Shown here: one piece after another, positions 8,655 through 20,053 of the stretch
Numbering within the stretch: the first letter of the stretch is position 1
Layout: each line of letters opens with the position of its first letter
From: Geomicrobium sediminis
Lineage (GTDB): Bacteria > Bacillota > Bacilli > Bacillales > Marinococcaceae
NCBI RefSeq assembly: GCF_016908595.1
Contig: NZ_JAFBEC010000008.1
Span: forward strand, 186,001-250,000
Length of the DNA stretch: 64,000 nucleotides
Direction: 5' to 3'
The notes under the pieces: generated by a model
What the model saw: the letters and a program-made list of their open reading frames with translations, nothing else
Databases searched by the model: none
Told to the model about the DNA's origin: nothing
Translations under genes and position numbers: made by a program

Positions 8655-9566
8655 ATGCATAAATTAAACCGAGATTTCTTTTTATATTTGTCGAAAAATA
8701 AACTCTTAAACAAAAACGCGAAGCGATGGGGCCTTAAATTAGGTGCTTCAAAAGTTGTCGCTGGTTTAACCATTGAAGATTCATTACAACCATTGCAGGA
8801 ATTAAACGAAAGTGGGCGAATGATCACACTTGATCATTTAGGTGAGTTTGTTTATGAAGAAGAGGAAGCAATCGAAGCCTTCCAATCAAGTATGGAAGCG
8901 TTAGATTTTATCAAAGAAAACGACATTGATTGCTATCTTTCTGTAAAGTTAACAAAACTCGGTTTAGACGTAGACGAAGGTTTATGTATGAAACACATTC
9001 GTGCCTTGCTTGAACGTGCCAAACAATACGACACGATGATCAATATTGATATGGAAGATTACGCTCATTACGATCAAACCCTTGATTTACTTGATGAATT
9101 GCGTAAAGACTATGACAACATCGGTATCGTTTTACAAGCCTACATTCACTCTGGTGTGGAAGACACAAACCGCCTTAAAGGAATGAAAATTCGCTTCGTC
9201 AAAGGGGCTTACAAAGAAGACGCAAGTGTTGCCATTCAAGATAAGAAAAAAATCGATGAGCATATGTTAGAAATGATTAAAACCCACATGCTTAATGAGA
9301 GTTATACAGCGATTGCCACACACGATCATGAACTAATTGAAAAAGTTAAAACATTTGCATTAGAAAATGGTATTCCCCGGGAAATGTTTGAATTCCAAAT
9401 GTTATACGGTTTTCGCAATGATGTGCAACTTCAACTCGTTAAAGACGGCTACCGCTTCCGGACATATGTGCCCTACGGTAAAGATTGGTACGGCTACTTT
9501 ATGCGCCGGTTAGCAGAACGTCCACAAAATGTAGCTTTCGCTTTTCGAGGTATGCTCTCAAAATAA
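8655..9566 (+). CDS. putB: proline dehydrogenase (FAD)
   Basis: Monofunctional PRODH of 303 residues, the first step of proline degradation, giving pyrroline-5-carboxylate for RocA. Family signatures include the barrel strand CYLSVKLTKLGLDVDEG, the acidic patch MINIDMEDY, VLQAYIHSG, IRFVKGAYKE and the substrate and flavin region RTYVPYGKDWYGYFMRRLAE near the C-terminus. The start is the ATG at 8655, seven bases after AAGGGG; an in-frame ATG at 8649 is too close to it. B. subtilis has two such genes (fadM/putB type); I use putB for function and not for proven orthology. It shares the rocA transcript. Confidence 0.93.
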   Translation: MHKLNRDFFLYLSKNKLLNKNAKRWGLKLGASKVVAGLTIEDSLQPLQELNESGRMITLDHLGEFVYEEEEAIEAFQSSMEALDFIKENDIDCYLSVKLTKLGLDVDEGLCMKHIRALLERAKQYDTMINIDMEDYAHYDQTLDLLDELRKDYDNIGIVLQAYIHSGVEDTNRLKGMKIRFVKGAYKEDASVAIQDKKKIDEHMLEMIKTHMLNESYTAIATHDHELIEKVKTFALENGIPREMFEFQMLYGFRNDVQLQLVKDGYRFRTYVPYGKDWYGYFMRRLAERPQNVAFAFRGMLSK

Positions 9567-9596
9567 AAGGATCAGACCCTTTGTTCTGATCCTTTT
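9565..9596. terminator. bidirectional terminator between putB and the AI-2E gene
   Basis: AAAAGGATCAGA and TCTGATCCTTTT form a 12-bp symmetrical stem with loop CCCTTTGT, with A and T tracts for both strands. It begins at the putB stop codon and covers the stop of the convergent gene. Confidence 0.9.
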
Positions 9597-10666
9597 GTAT
9601 GTCTAAACACTTTAATAATTTCTGATGCGATTACAAATAACGGTACAGCAACAAGCAATCCGATCACCCCGGCAAATTCATAGCCTAATAACAAAGCAAA
9701 CAGAATAATGAGTGGATGTAAGTGTGCACTCTTGCCAACAATCATTGGTGACAAGACATTCCCTTCAATCTGTTGGATGATTAAGATTGCGACTAACGCA
9801 AACAGTGCCGTTTGCCATGATACGGTAAGTGCAATGATGAGTACTGGAATTGCACCGAGAATCGGACCAAAATAAGGGATTAAATCCATTACCCCTAATA
9901 AAATCCCAAGTACTATCGGATAAGGGACACCTGCAATCCAAAGTCCGATAACAGAAAGAACCCCCACACAAATCGAAACGAGCAATTGCCCACGAATATA
10001 ACTTCCAAATGCATGATCTGCCGCTTTTGCCACTTTCTCGCCCGTTTCTCGAAACCTTTTCGGAGTTATAAATACAACTGCTTTCTCTAATGCCCGCAAG
10101 TCTTTTAGAAAATAAAACGTGACGAATGGCAATAAAAATATAAACGCGATTCCTTCCAAAATGAGTGGCAATCGATCGACCACACCATTCATCATTTCAC
10201 TGCCTTCATTTTCTAAACGCACGACGCCATTTTCAATTTGATCATGAATACTCGGTGGTAATGTATCTATTTGACGATGAATTGTGAGCAGTTGATCATT
10301 AAAACTACGAACCCAAGTAGGTAGCGTTTGCAACAACTCTTTTGTCTCTTCAAGTATTTTCGGTGCCGTTTCGACAATAAGCCAAGCACCGCCCCCGAAA
10401 AAGATTGTATAAATAATAAACACTGACAAAAAGCGTGGAGAACCTTGTCGTTCCAAATAATCAATGACTGGATGCAATAAATACGCAAACAATCCAGCGA
10501 TCATAAAAGGAATAAGTATTTTAAACAGACTAACGAGCACGGGTTTCCACACAGGTGTAAGTAAATACAAAACGTACAAACTTACTAATACGGTTAGCAC
10601 GAGTGCGACTCGGTACATCCATTTTCGTTCCGTCTTAATCACCCCCCTCTTCATTAGGATGGGCAA
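9572..10666 (-). CDS. yrrI: AI-2E family permease (YrrI-like)
   Basis: Polytopic membrane protein of about 364 residues with the AI-2E/UPF0118 pattern: paired N-terminal helices, a central soluble segment, and C-terminal helices with GVMDLIPYFGPILGAIP and QQIEGNVLSPMIVGKSAHLHPL. Family members export autoinducers or act as Na+(K+)/H+ antiporters; the substrate here is unknown. It occupies the yrrI position near alaS in B. subtilis. The start is uncertain: the TTG at 10666 has AAGGA eight bases upstream, while a GTG further in has only a poorly spaced G-rich run. Confidence 0.88.
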   Translation of the reverse strand: MPILMKRGVIKTERKWMYRVALVLTVLVSLYVLYLLTPVWKPVLVSLFKILIPFMIAGLFAYLLHPVIDYLERQGSPRFLSVFIIYTIFFGGGAWLIVETAPKILEETKELLQTLPTWVRSFNDQLLTIHRQIDTLPPSIHDQIENGVVRLENEGSEMMNGVVDRLPLILEGIAFIFLLPFVTFYFLKDLRALEKAVVFITPKRFRETGEKVAKAADHAFGSYIRGQLLVSICVGVLSVIGLWIAGVPYPIVLGILLGVMDLIPYFGPILGAIPVLIIALTVSWQTALFALVAILIIQQIEGNVLSPMIVGKSAHLHPLIILFALLLGYEFAGVIGLLVAVPLFVIASEIIKVFRHTKGSEQRV

Positions 10667-10689
10667 CTAACGAATCCTTATCCAAAACG

Positions 10690-10717
10690 AAAAAAAGCCA
10701 AACCGCTTCGGTTTGGC
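10690..10717 (-). terminator. terminator of the small YrzQ-like gene
   Basis: On the minus strand GCCAAACCG and CGGTTTGGC form a 9-bp stem with a very short loop, followed by seven Ts. It lies directly upstream of the AI-2E gene start, which therefore needs its own promoter or readthrough. Confidence 0.9.
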
Positions 10718-10723
10718 AAATGT

Positions 10724-10888
10724 TTAAAAGGCATTCTTGTAAGCCTTTTTCAACATTTTTACGTGCTTGTTCTTTTTCATCTTGTTCATCCAACGTTTAT
10801 GAGAACGATCGTGCGTGTTCATCATATAAATGGCCGCTCCTACTGTACCGATTCCTGCTACGAGCAGGGAAGACGATGTTTTGTTCAT
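10724..10888 (-). CDS. 54-residue small protein, DUF3918/YrzQ-like
   Basis: The frame runs from the ATG at 10888 to TAA at 10724 and encodes a one-helix protein starting MNKTSSSLLVAGIGTVGAAI, then YMMNTHDR, and a very basic tail rich in Lys (KMKKNKHVKMLKKAYKNAF). It is followed immediately by a strong terminator. Small membrane-anchored genes of this kind (yrzQ) sit beside yrrI in B. subtilis, so I propose the DUF3918 family from memory of gene order. The function is unknown. The ribosome site is modest (GGATGG close to the ATG), but the codon pattern and terminator support a real gene. Confidence 0.75.
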   Translation of the reverse strand: MNKTSSSLLVAGIGTVGAAIYMMNTHDRSHKRWMNKMKKNKHVKMLKKAYKNAF

Positions 10889-10941
10889 GAACCATCCAGC
10901 TCCATCCTATGATTTACAATTGGACAGTCACCAAACGTCTA

Positions 10942-11142
10942 TTACATACTTTGCTCGTGTTCAATACAGCGCTCAGCTTCTGAGAACACATCGTCTAATG
11001 ATACGAGTGAACCGTCTTCTTCAACTTGATATACGGACAATGTTGAACCTTTCACGACGAGCTCAATGCAACATTTCCAGCAATAGTATTGATTTGCACC
11101 GATCTTTCCGATATCTTTCCACATGCAATTTGGACAATGCAT
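10942..11142 (-). CDS. small zinc-ribbon protein, 66 residues
   Basis: The protein starts MHCPNCMWKDIGKIGANQYY and continues CWKCCIELVV. Two CxxC motifs about 18 residues apart look like one zinc ribbon. The rest is a short beta-strand region and an acidic helix. An excellent ribosome site (AAGGAGG, seven bases before the ATG) shows it is translated. It lies in the same spot and strand as small yrz genes of B. subtilis between recD2 and yrrI. The function is unknown; zinc binding is inferred from the cysteines. Confidence 0.8.
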   Translation of the reverse strand: MHCPNCMWKDIGKIGANQYYCWKCCIELVVKGSTLSVYQVEEDGSLVSLDDVFSEAERCIEHEQSM

Positions 11143-11229
11143 GATGTAACCTCCTTGTGAATCTTCTTAATCACAAGAATGGTCAAAGAAAGCCGATGCT
11201 ATACGTGGCGACTGTCACTGAGTGTAGTT

Positions 11230-13503
11230 TTAACGATTAGAATCGGTTTTATGATTGGTAATCGGTTCCTTAAGATGCGCAATTCTTTCGGTTAAGTAAG
11301 AATAACGGGAATGATGATCATTATGATCAATCGCAAAGGAATAAGCGCGCTCTTCACCGACCATAATTAAGTAATCACGAGCACGTGTAATCGCAGTATA
11401 CAACAAATTCCGCTTTAACATCCGACGATAATTCATCACAAGAGGTACGATCACAATCGGGAACTCACTGCCTTGTGCTTTATGAATGGATGAGCAATAC
11501 GCAAGCATTACTTGTTTTAAATCTTGACGTTCATACTCAACTTCAAGTTGATCAAAACGTATAATTACTTTTTCTTTTTTATCATCAGTGTCTTTTGCAC
11601 GCCGGATCGCAACAATTTCACCACGGTCACCGTTGTAGACATTTTCTTCAGGATTGTTGACGAGTTGCAACACCATATCACCTTGACGTAGCGTTAAATC
11701 GCCATACGTAATTGAGGACTGCCCTGGTTTCTTCGGATTAAATAGGTCTTGCAGCTTTTCATTGAGCGCAGTGATTCCTGCTTCTCCACGGTACATCGGA
11801 ACGAGAACTTGTACATCACGAGGGGCATATCCGCGGTCAACTGCTTTTTGGCAAACTTTCTCAATAAGTGGCACGATGTTCGCAGAGCTCCCTGGAAAGA
11901 ATGCACGGTCATGAAGTGGTTGTTTAAAATCATCCGGCAACTGCCCTTCTTTAATGCTATGTGCAAGGTCTGTAATTGAAGAACCTTCTGCTTGTCGATA
12001 GACGAGCGACAGTCTAACAGCAGGGATCTTACCAGAAGAAAGTAAATCACTGAGCACTTGACCTGGTCCTACAGAAGGAAGTTGATCCTCATCGCCTACG
12101 ATGATGACTTGCATCTTTGCAGGGATCGCTTTAAACAATTGATTGGCTAACCAAATGTCAATCATCGATGCTTCGTCGATAATGAGCAGCTCTCCTTTTA
12201 ACGGAGAATCTTCATCCCGCTCGGTAAACTCTGAGTCATCGCCACGCCAACCGATTAACCTGTGAATCGTTACGGCGTTTCTCCCTGTCGTTTCACTCAT
12301 TCGCTTCGCTGCGCGACCGGTAGGAGCTGCAAGTAAAATAGGTGACTTCTTCGAATCATCTTCTGACCAGCCATGAATACGCTGGAACATTTCCACGATC
12401 GCCCGTATGACTGTCGTTTTACCCGTTCCAGGTCCCCCAGTTAAAATCATCATCGGTGAGGATAATGCTAAACGAACTGCTTCTTTTTGTTGCTCGGCAT
12501 ACGAGATATTGTAACGTTCTTCCATTTTGCCAAGCTCTTGTAAAAAAAGATCTTCAGAAAAGCTTTCAATTTCACGATCAACCGTCAATCGCTCTAAGTT
12601 TGTCGATAATCCCTTTTCTGCAAAGTAAAGAGACGGAACGTAACCGCGATCATCATCAACGGCGACTTTTCCATCTTCAGCGAGGTCCACAATTGCTTGG
12701 AGTAATTGCTCTTCTTCTGCAAATGGTGAACGATGATTTAATATTTGTTTCGCTTCTTCAACCCATTCTGATTCAGGTAAGTAGACATGTCCTGAGCTCA
12801 TACTCGTTGCCACGATAGAATGCATGAGTCCCGCCTTTAGGCGTTTCTGATCAAGTGGCTCGATGCCAAGCTGTGTACCTAATTCATCTGCTTTAAAAAA
12901 ACCAATCCCATCAATATCTTGAACGAGTCGATATGGATCAGTCTCCACAATACGCAACGTATCATTGCCATAATGGCTAATGATTTTTGTCGATAACTCC
13001 ATCCCAAATCCATAGTTCATAAGCTTATTCATAAATTGTGCAGATTCTTGTTCTTGTTGAAGCGTTTCTATAATTACTTTCCGTTGCTCTGCTTTTATGC
13101 TCGGCACCGATTGCAAACACGTCGGGTCATTTAACATTTGATCGAGTGCTGCATCACCTAAATGGGCAACAATCATCGCTGCAGTCTTGCGTCCTACTTT
13201 TGGGAAACGTTCACTTGATAAGTATTGAATGAGCGCCTGTCCTTCTCTTGGAATGTGCTTTTCATACGTTTCACTTTTAAACTGCTGTCCGTATTTCGGA
13301 TGTTCTGTATACTGGCCCCGAAACGTCAGCAATTCACCTTCTGGTGAAGACGGGAAATGACCGAGGACGGTAATTGCGTGCGTTTCTGCTTTCGGTTCTG
13401 ACTGTTCGACATCAACAATCATTACTGTATATCCGTTTTCATCGTTACGAAAGATGAGTTGACTTACCGTCCCAGTAATATACGGCATCTCCTCTACAGT
13501 CAT
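11230..13503 (-). CDS. recD2: RecD2 family ATP-dependent 5'-3' DNA helicase
   Basis: Superfamily 1B helicase of 757 residues, acting without RecBC in replication fork maintenance and mismatch or recombination repair in Bacilli. An N-terminal OB-like and helix-hairpin-helix region (ITGTVSQLIFRNDENGYTV, later SERFPKVGRKTAAMIVAHLG) precedes the motor. The motor has Walker A GGPGTGKTT, motif II LLIIDEASMID, motif III VGDEDQLPSVGPG, and the C-terminal motifs AYCSSIHKAQGSEFP and LYTAITRARDYLIMVG. The start at 13503 has GGGGAG spaced eight bases upstream; an ATG five codons in is an alternative. It follows the TPR gene by 24 bases. Confidence 0.96.
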   Translation of the reverse strand: MTVEEMPYITGTVSQLIFRNDENGYTVMIVDVEQSEPKAETHAITVLGHFPSSPEGELLTFRGQYTEHPKYGQQFKSETYEKHIPREGQALIQYLSSERFPKVGRKTAAMIVAHLGDAALDQMLNDPTCLQSVPSIKAEQRKVIIETLQQEQESAQFMNKLMNYGFGMELSTKIISHYGNDTLRIVETDPYRLVQDIDGIGFFKADELGTQLGIEPLDQKRLKAGLMHSIVATSMSSGHVYLPESEWVEEAKQILNHRSPFAEEEQLLQAIVDLAEDGKVAVDDDRGYVPSLYFAEKGLSTNLERLTVDREIESFSEDLFLQELGKMEERYNISYAEQQKEAVRLALSSPMMILTGGPGTGKTTVIRAIVEMFQRIHGWSEDDSKKSPILLAAPTGRAAKRMSETTGRNAVTIHRLIGWRGDDSEFTERDEDSPLKGELLIIDEASMIDIWLANQLFKAIPAKMQVIIVGDEDQLPSVGPGQVLSDLLSSGKIPAVRLSLVYRQAEGSSITDLAHSIKEGQLPDDFKQPLHDRAFFPGSSANIVPLIEKVCQKAVDRGYAPRDVQVLVPMYRGEAGITALNEKLQDLFNPKKPGQSSITYGDLTLRQGDMVLQLVNNPEENVYNGDRGEIVAIRRAKDTDDKKEKVIIRFDQLEVEYERQDLKQVMLAYCSSIHKAQGSEFPIVIVPLVMNYRRMLKRNLLYTAITRARDYLIMVGEERAYSFAIDHNDHHSRYSYLTERIAHLKEPITNHKTDSNR

Positions 13504-13527
13504 CCCGTCATCTCCCCTCTCTCCATA

Positions 13528-16474
<2,947 letters not shown>

Positions 16475-16504
16475 GTTTGTCACCTTCAACTTTCTATCGT
16501 TAAC

Positions 16505-16924
16505 TTAAATGTAGAACATATAATCTTCTTGCGTATCTGCCTCTTCATAATTCGCAAGATCTAAAAGCGTTGTTGAATCAAGCACTTCTTTAATCGCATC
16601 ACGAATTTTAATCCATAAATCTCGTTTTGCCGGTTCTTCATCTTCCATCACTTCTACTGGAGTAATTGGACCTTCTAGAACTCGGATAATGTCACCTGCG
16701 GTAATATCACCCGGTTCTTTTGCCAGCATATAACCACCATAAGCGCCTCGTACGCTTTTTACAAAAATGGCATTTCTTAGTGGAGCGATTAATTGCTCCA
16801 AATAATGCTCTGATAAGTTATTATCTTTTGCGATTGACTTTAATGAAATCGGACCTTCACCATGTCTTTTCGCTAATGCAATCATAATTGTTAATCCGTA
16901 ACGCCCTTTAGTTGAAATCTTCAT
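16505..16924 (-). CDS. cymR: Rrf2 family regulator CymR
   Basis: A 139-residue Rrf2 repressor with winged helix (MKISTKGRYGLTIMIALAKR, then NLSEHYLEQLIAPLRNAIF and the wing RGAYGGYMLAK). It contains no cysteine at all, so it cannot hold an Fe-S cluster as IscR does; this fits CymR, which controls cysteine metabolism through a complex with the cysteine synthase CysK. It precedes iscS by 30 bases and is divergent from rarA, as in B. subtilis. The start at 16924 follows GAGAGGTG; the extra upstream codons in frame are leader. Confidence 0.92.
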   Translation of the reverse strand: MKISTKGRYGLTIMIALAKRHGEGPISLKSIAKDNNLSEHYLEQLIAPLRNAIFVKSVRGAYGGYMLAKEPGDITAGDIIRVLEGPITPVEVMEDEEPAKRDLWIKIRDAIKEVLDSTTLLDLANYEEADTQEDYMFYI

Positions 16925-17125
16925 AATGGACACCTCTCTAACGTTAGAAACCAAACGTTTATATCTATAGTAGTTACGCGCTCGTTCATCATTGTGCTTT
17001 ACGTGCCATTATAGCATGTTCGCTACTCATTGAACACAAGGCTGTACTTCTTGTCTGTTTTTGGATGTTTGTGCTAAGCTTTGAACAACTAGAACGTGTA
17101 TTCGCTAGTAGATGGAGTGATTCAA

Positions 17126-18406
17126 TTGAACCATGCCCCACTTGCATACAACATGCGACCAAGGACAATTAATGAAGTTGTCGGCCAGAAGCATTTATTA
17201 GAAGAAGGCGGACTCATAACGCGAATGGTAACTGCTGGCGTGTTACACCCGATGATTTTCCACGGTCCACCTGGTACGGGGAAGACGTCAACTGCCATCG
17301 CCATCGCTGGGACGATGAACCTCAAGTATAAGTTACTAAACGCGGTAGAGCATACGAAAAAGGATTTGCAAATTGCCGCTGAAGAAGCGAAGTTGTACGG
17401 GCAACTCGTCTTAATACTTGATGAGTTCCATCGTTTGGATAAGGCGAAACAAGACTTTTTACTGCCCCATTTGGAAAGCGGAACATTAATTGTCATCGGA
17501 GCCACAACCGCGAATCCCTATCACTCTGTTAATCCAGCGATTCGTAGTCGTTGTCACATCTTCGAATTGCATTCTCTTGAAGTTGAAGACATCACATCAA
17601 TGTTAAAGCTCGCATTGACGGACCACGAACGAGGTTTAGGTGATGTGCACACAGAAGTAGACCCAGATGCCTTAGAACATATCGCTACTTCTTGTAATGG
17701 AGACTTACGGGCTTCTTTAAATGCATTAGAGCTCGCCGTATTGTCAACACCTAAAGATGACAACGGCATTGTGAAGATTGACGTTCGTATTGCCGAAGTA
17801 TGTACACAAAAAAAGAACTTTAACCATGATAAAGACGGTGATGGTCATTATGACGTGCTTTCTGCTTTTCAGAAATCGATTCGCGGAAGTGATGCAGATG
17901 CAGCGCTTCATTATTTAGCTCGTTTAATTGAAGCAGGCGATCTCGTTAGCATCAATCGCCGCTTACTCGTTATCGCATATGAAGATATTGGACTTGCAAA
18001 CCCACAAGCTGGCGCAAGGACGTTATCTGCTATTGAAGCGTCAGAACGGCTCGGTTTTCCAGAAGCACGAATCCCGCTTGCCAATGCCGTCATTGAACTT
18101 TGCTTATCACCGAAATCCAATTCAGCATATAAAGCAGTAGACAAAGCGTTTGCAGACATTCGTCAGTACGGCTCACCAAAGATTCCTGATCATTTGCGCG
18201 ATGCTCATTATAGTGGCGCACAAGCCATGAACCGAGGCGTCGGCTACTTGTATCCCCATGACTATGAACATGCCATGGTCACCCAACAATATTTACCAGA
18301 TTCAATTAAAGATCACCGCTACTTGAAATTATCCGGGAAAAGCAAGTACGAACAAGCCTTTCACGATGCACAACAAAACATCAAATCTCGCACAAAGCAA
18401 AAATAA
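17126..18406 (+). CDS. rarA: replication-associated recombination ATPase RarA (MgsA)
   Basis: AAA+ clamp-loader relative of about 426 residues that acts at stalled replication forks. It shows [20 protein letters not shown], Walker [12 protein letters not shown], Walker [21 protein letters not shown], sensor 1 [18 protein letters not shown], and the C-terminal oligomerisation region with DALYAL-type helices ([20 protein letters not shown]). The likely start is the TTG at 17126 with GGAGTG six bases upstream; a GTG at 17096 is in frame but has no ribosome site. It is divergent from cymR. Confidence 0.95.
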   Translation: MNHAPLAYNMRPRTINEVVGQKHLLEEGGLITRMVTAGVLHPMIFHGPPGTGKTSTAIAIAGTMNLKYKLLNAVEHTKKDLQIAAEEAKLYGQLVLILDEFHRLDKAKQDFLLPHLESGTLIVIGATTANPYHSVNPAIRSRCHIFELHSLEVEDITSMLKLALTDHERGLGDVHTEVDPDALEHIATSCNGDLRASLNALELAVLSTPKDDNGIVKIDVRIAEVCTQKKNFNHDKDGDGHYDVLSAFQKSIRGSDADAALHYLARLIEAGDLVSINRRLLVIAYEDIGLANPQAGARTLSAIEASERLGFPEARIPLANAVIELCLSPKSNSAYKAVDKAFADIRQYGSPKIPDHLRDAHYSGAQAMNRGVGYLYPHDYEHAMVTQQYLPDSIKDHRYLKLSGKSKYEQAFHDAQQNIKSRTKQK

Positions 18407-18494
18407 ACGCCCTCTTTCTATGAATGGAAGTATAGAGATTCCGAAGTTTGTCCATAGTAAAACTAGAATCTTTAAGTGGAAGAAGGGACGTTTC

Positions 18495-19109
18495 ATGACA
18501 AAAGTTCGACAAGATGCGTGGTCACACGAAGATGATGTTTTGCTTGCAGATACCGTCCTCAATCACATTAAACGAGGAAGCACACAACTTAAAGCATTTG
18601 AAGAAGTTGGTGATCAACTGAACCGAACAGCTGCAGCTTGTGGATTCCGTTGGAATGCGGTCGTTCGTGATCAATACGATAACAAAATTGCAGATGCAAA
18701 ACGCGAACGCAAAAACCACCAAAGAAAAGACGCGGCCAATGCAGTCGCTCATACATTTGGTAATCATAATCATAGAGAAGCGAGAGCGACCGCTCAGACA
18801 GACGCGGCCAAAGAGCAAAGCGAATCGATGAGTATTGACGATGTGATTTCGTTTTTACAGCAATACAAACATCAATCGCATGATGATTCTAACGTACTCG
18901 AGCAAAACAAAGCACTAACAGAAGAGAACCAACACTTACGGGAACGTTTACAAAAGATTGAACAAGACCACGATTCATTAATGCAAGTCATTAATCGTGC
19001 ACGAAATATGATGTTTTTGGATGAATCTACATTAACTGATTCATTTATGAGTTCAAGTTTTCGCATGGATGAGAATGGGAATTTACAACAAGTTTCAAAA
19101 GCCGATTAG
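18495..19109 (+). CDS. rsfA: RsfA family transcription factor
   Basis: A 204-residue protein with an N-terminal Myb/SANT-like DNA-binding domain ([20 protein letters not shown] and [11 protein letters not shown]-type sequence), a low-complexity Lys/Arg/Ala linker, and a C-terminal leucine-zipper coiled coil ([20 protein letters not shown]). This is the RsfA/YwfN family; B. subtilis RsfA adjusts sigma-F dependent transcription in the prespore. The ATG at 18495 follows AAGGGA; codons in frame upstream overlap the end of rarA. It ends in a strong terminator. Confidence 0.88.
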   Translation: MTKVRQDAWSHEDDVLLADTVLNHIKRGSTQLKAFEEVGDQLNRTAAACGFRWNAVVRDQYDNKIADAKRERKNHQRKDAANAVAHTFGNHNHREARATAQTDAAKEQSESMSIDDVISFLQQYKHQSHDDSNVLEQNKALTEENQHLRERLQKIEQDHDSLMQVINRARNMMFLDESTLTDSFMSSSFRMDENGNLQQVSKAD

Positions 19110-19134
19110 CGACTATTCCTATAGTCGCTTTTTT
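19108..19134 (+). terminator. terminator of rsfA
   Basis: AGCGACTAT and ATAGTCGCT form a 9-bp stem around TCCT, followed by TTTTTT; it begins inside the rsfA stop codon. Confidence 0.93.
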
Positions 19135-19176
19135 AGATTTTTCGACAGAAAATCTAACAATGACCCCCTTGAAGTA

Positions 19177-19193
19177 TGTGAATTTTGCTATCA
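19177..19193 (+). promoter_or_regulatory. candidate TnrA/GlnR box upstream of tnrA
   Basis: TGTGA-N7-TATCA differs at one position from the TnrA/GlnR consensus TGTNA-N7-TNACA. It lies about 40 bases upstream of the tnrA start. TnrA activates its own gene in B. subtilis, so an autoregulatory site is expected here. Confidence 0.45.
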
Positions 19194-19231
19194 TTAGGGA
19201 AACATACATAACATCAAGGGACGGGGATGTC

Positions 19232-19540
19232 ATGAACTATAAGAAGAAGAAAGTCATCACCATCGGTGTCGTTTGTGAATTAACAGGCCTTAGCGAACGA
19301 CAAGTTCGCTACTACGAAGAACGACAACTCGTTTTTCCAGAGCGTAGCAAAGGCGGCACAAGAAAATACTCGTTCTTAGACATTGAACGACTCATGGAAA
19401 TTGCGGAGAAAATGGCAGACGGTATGCAAACATTTGAAATTAAGCGTATGGACAAGCAACGAAACGCGACGCTTCGTGAGAAAATGTTGAAAGGTCAAAT
19501 TAACGCACAATTCGGACAGAGAGCAACAAAACGTCCGTAA
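19232..19540 (+). CDS. tnrA: MerR family nitrogen regulator TnrA
   Basis: A 102-residue MerR-type regulator. The winged helix reads VITIGVVCELTGLSERQVRY followed by YEERQLVFPERSKGGTRKYS, as in TnrA and GlnR. The short C-terminal tail LREKMLKGQINAQFGQR matches the TnrA tail that contacts feedback-inhibited glutamine synthetase and GlnK, so it is TnrA and not GlnR, which has a longer tail. TnrA governs nitrogen-limited gene expression. The ATG at 19232 has GGGG five bases upstream. Confidence 0.87.
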   Translation: MNYKKKKVITIGVVCELTGLSERQVRYYEERQLVFPERSKGGTRKYSFLDIERLMEIAEKMADGMQTFEIKRMDKQRNATLREKMLKGQINAQFGQRATKRP

Positions 19541-19584
19541 TTGATTGGCAATACAGACGACCTTCACATTACTTTCAATTCATA

Positions 19585-19625
19585 AGAACCCTCGCACTTC
19601 TATTCATAAAGAAGTCGAGGGTTCT
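19585..19625. repeat. long stable hairpin after tnrA
   Basis: AGAACCCTCG plus ACTTCT (19585-19601) pair with AGAAGT plus CGAGGGTTCT (19610-19625), a 16-bp stem with one unpaired base and an 8-base loop. Neither strand has a T run after it, so it is not a standard intrinsic terminator. It may end or stabilise the tnrA mRNA, which converges with the 6S RNA transcript. Confidence 0.75.
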
Positions 19626-19696
19626 CTACTGCCATGAACAATCGACTTAATCATTTCGGTTAGACATTTCAGGAGTATAGTATTACTCTAAACAAC

Positions 19697-19725
19697 GTAA
19701 AAAGGACCCACGTATTGGGGTCCTT
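19697..19725 (-). terminator. terminator of the 6S RNA transcript
   Basis: On the minus strand AAGGACCC and GGGTCCTT form an 8-bp stem with an 8-base loop, followed by TTTTTACG. It lies about 30 bases beyond the predicted 3' end of mature 6S RNA. Confidence 0.9.
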
Positions 19726-19753
19726 GATCATTCGTTAACTTGTTCGACTATGT

Positions 19754-19934
19754 AGTCCCGTTGTGCCGTATAAAATCACCAAGTTTTGAAGCCTGCAATC
19801 GCAGGTGGGTGCCTTGTTCAATACTCCGTAAGTCCCCAGCTACCGAGGCATTTACTTCCTATTGAAACGTCAAGCTCCCTAGTAAAAAATGTTGGCTCAA
19901 AACGTATAGTGCGCTACGAACACTACAGGACTTT
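19754..19934 (-). ncRNA. ssrS: 6S RNA (SsrS/BsrA type)
   Basis: The RNA 5' end AAAGTCCTGTAGTG resembles the start of B. subtilis 6S-1 RNA. The 3' end CACAACGGGACT pairs with it over 12 positions with one mismatch, the closing stem of 6S RNA. The inner part is a long, interrupted hairpin as expected for the open-promoter mimic. Length is about 181 bases. It has its own sigma-A promoter and terminator and sits near aspS, as bsrA does in B. subtilis. 6S RNA binds the housekeeping RNA polymerase and dampens transcription in stationary phase. Confidence 0.85.
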
Positions 19935-19945
19935 AACTTGTAAAA

Positions 19946-19974
19946 AGTATAGCACGAACGTGTTTCTTCTGCAA
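19946..19974 (-). promoter_or_regulatory. sigma-A promoter of 6S RNA
   Basis: TTGCAG (19974-19969) and TATACT (19951-19946) are separated by exactly 17 bases on the minus strand; the -10 lies about 11 bases from the RNA 5' end. Confidence 0.88.
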
Positions 19975-20005
19975 CAAAAGAGTAAAGAATATAGTGGCCT
20001 AAAGG

Positions 20006-20034
20006 TTTCACTCTTTCTTCTCACTGGGTATACT
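20006..20034 (+). promoter_or_regulatory. promoter of the 95-residue gene
   Basis: TTTCAC, 17 bases, then a perfect TATACT. The expected start leaves only a very short leader before GAGGAGG. The promoter is divergent from and only about 30 bases away from that of 6S RNA. Confidence 0.55.
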
Positions 20035-20053
20035 GTAACGAGGAGGGAAAATT

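Noticed and set aside
18366-18494. Longer N-terminus for rsfA starting inside rarA
   Set aside because: No ribosome site at 18366 and the extra residues do not match the family start; the ATG at 18495 is well placed.
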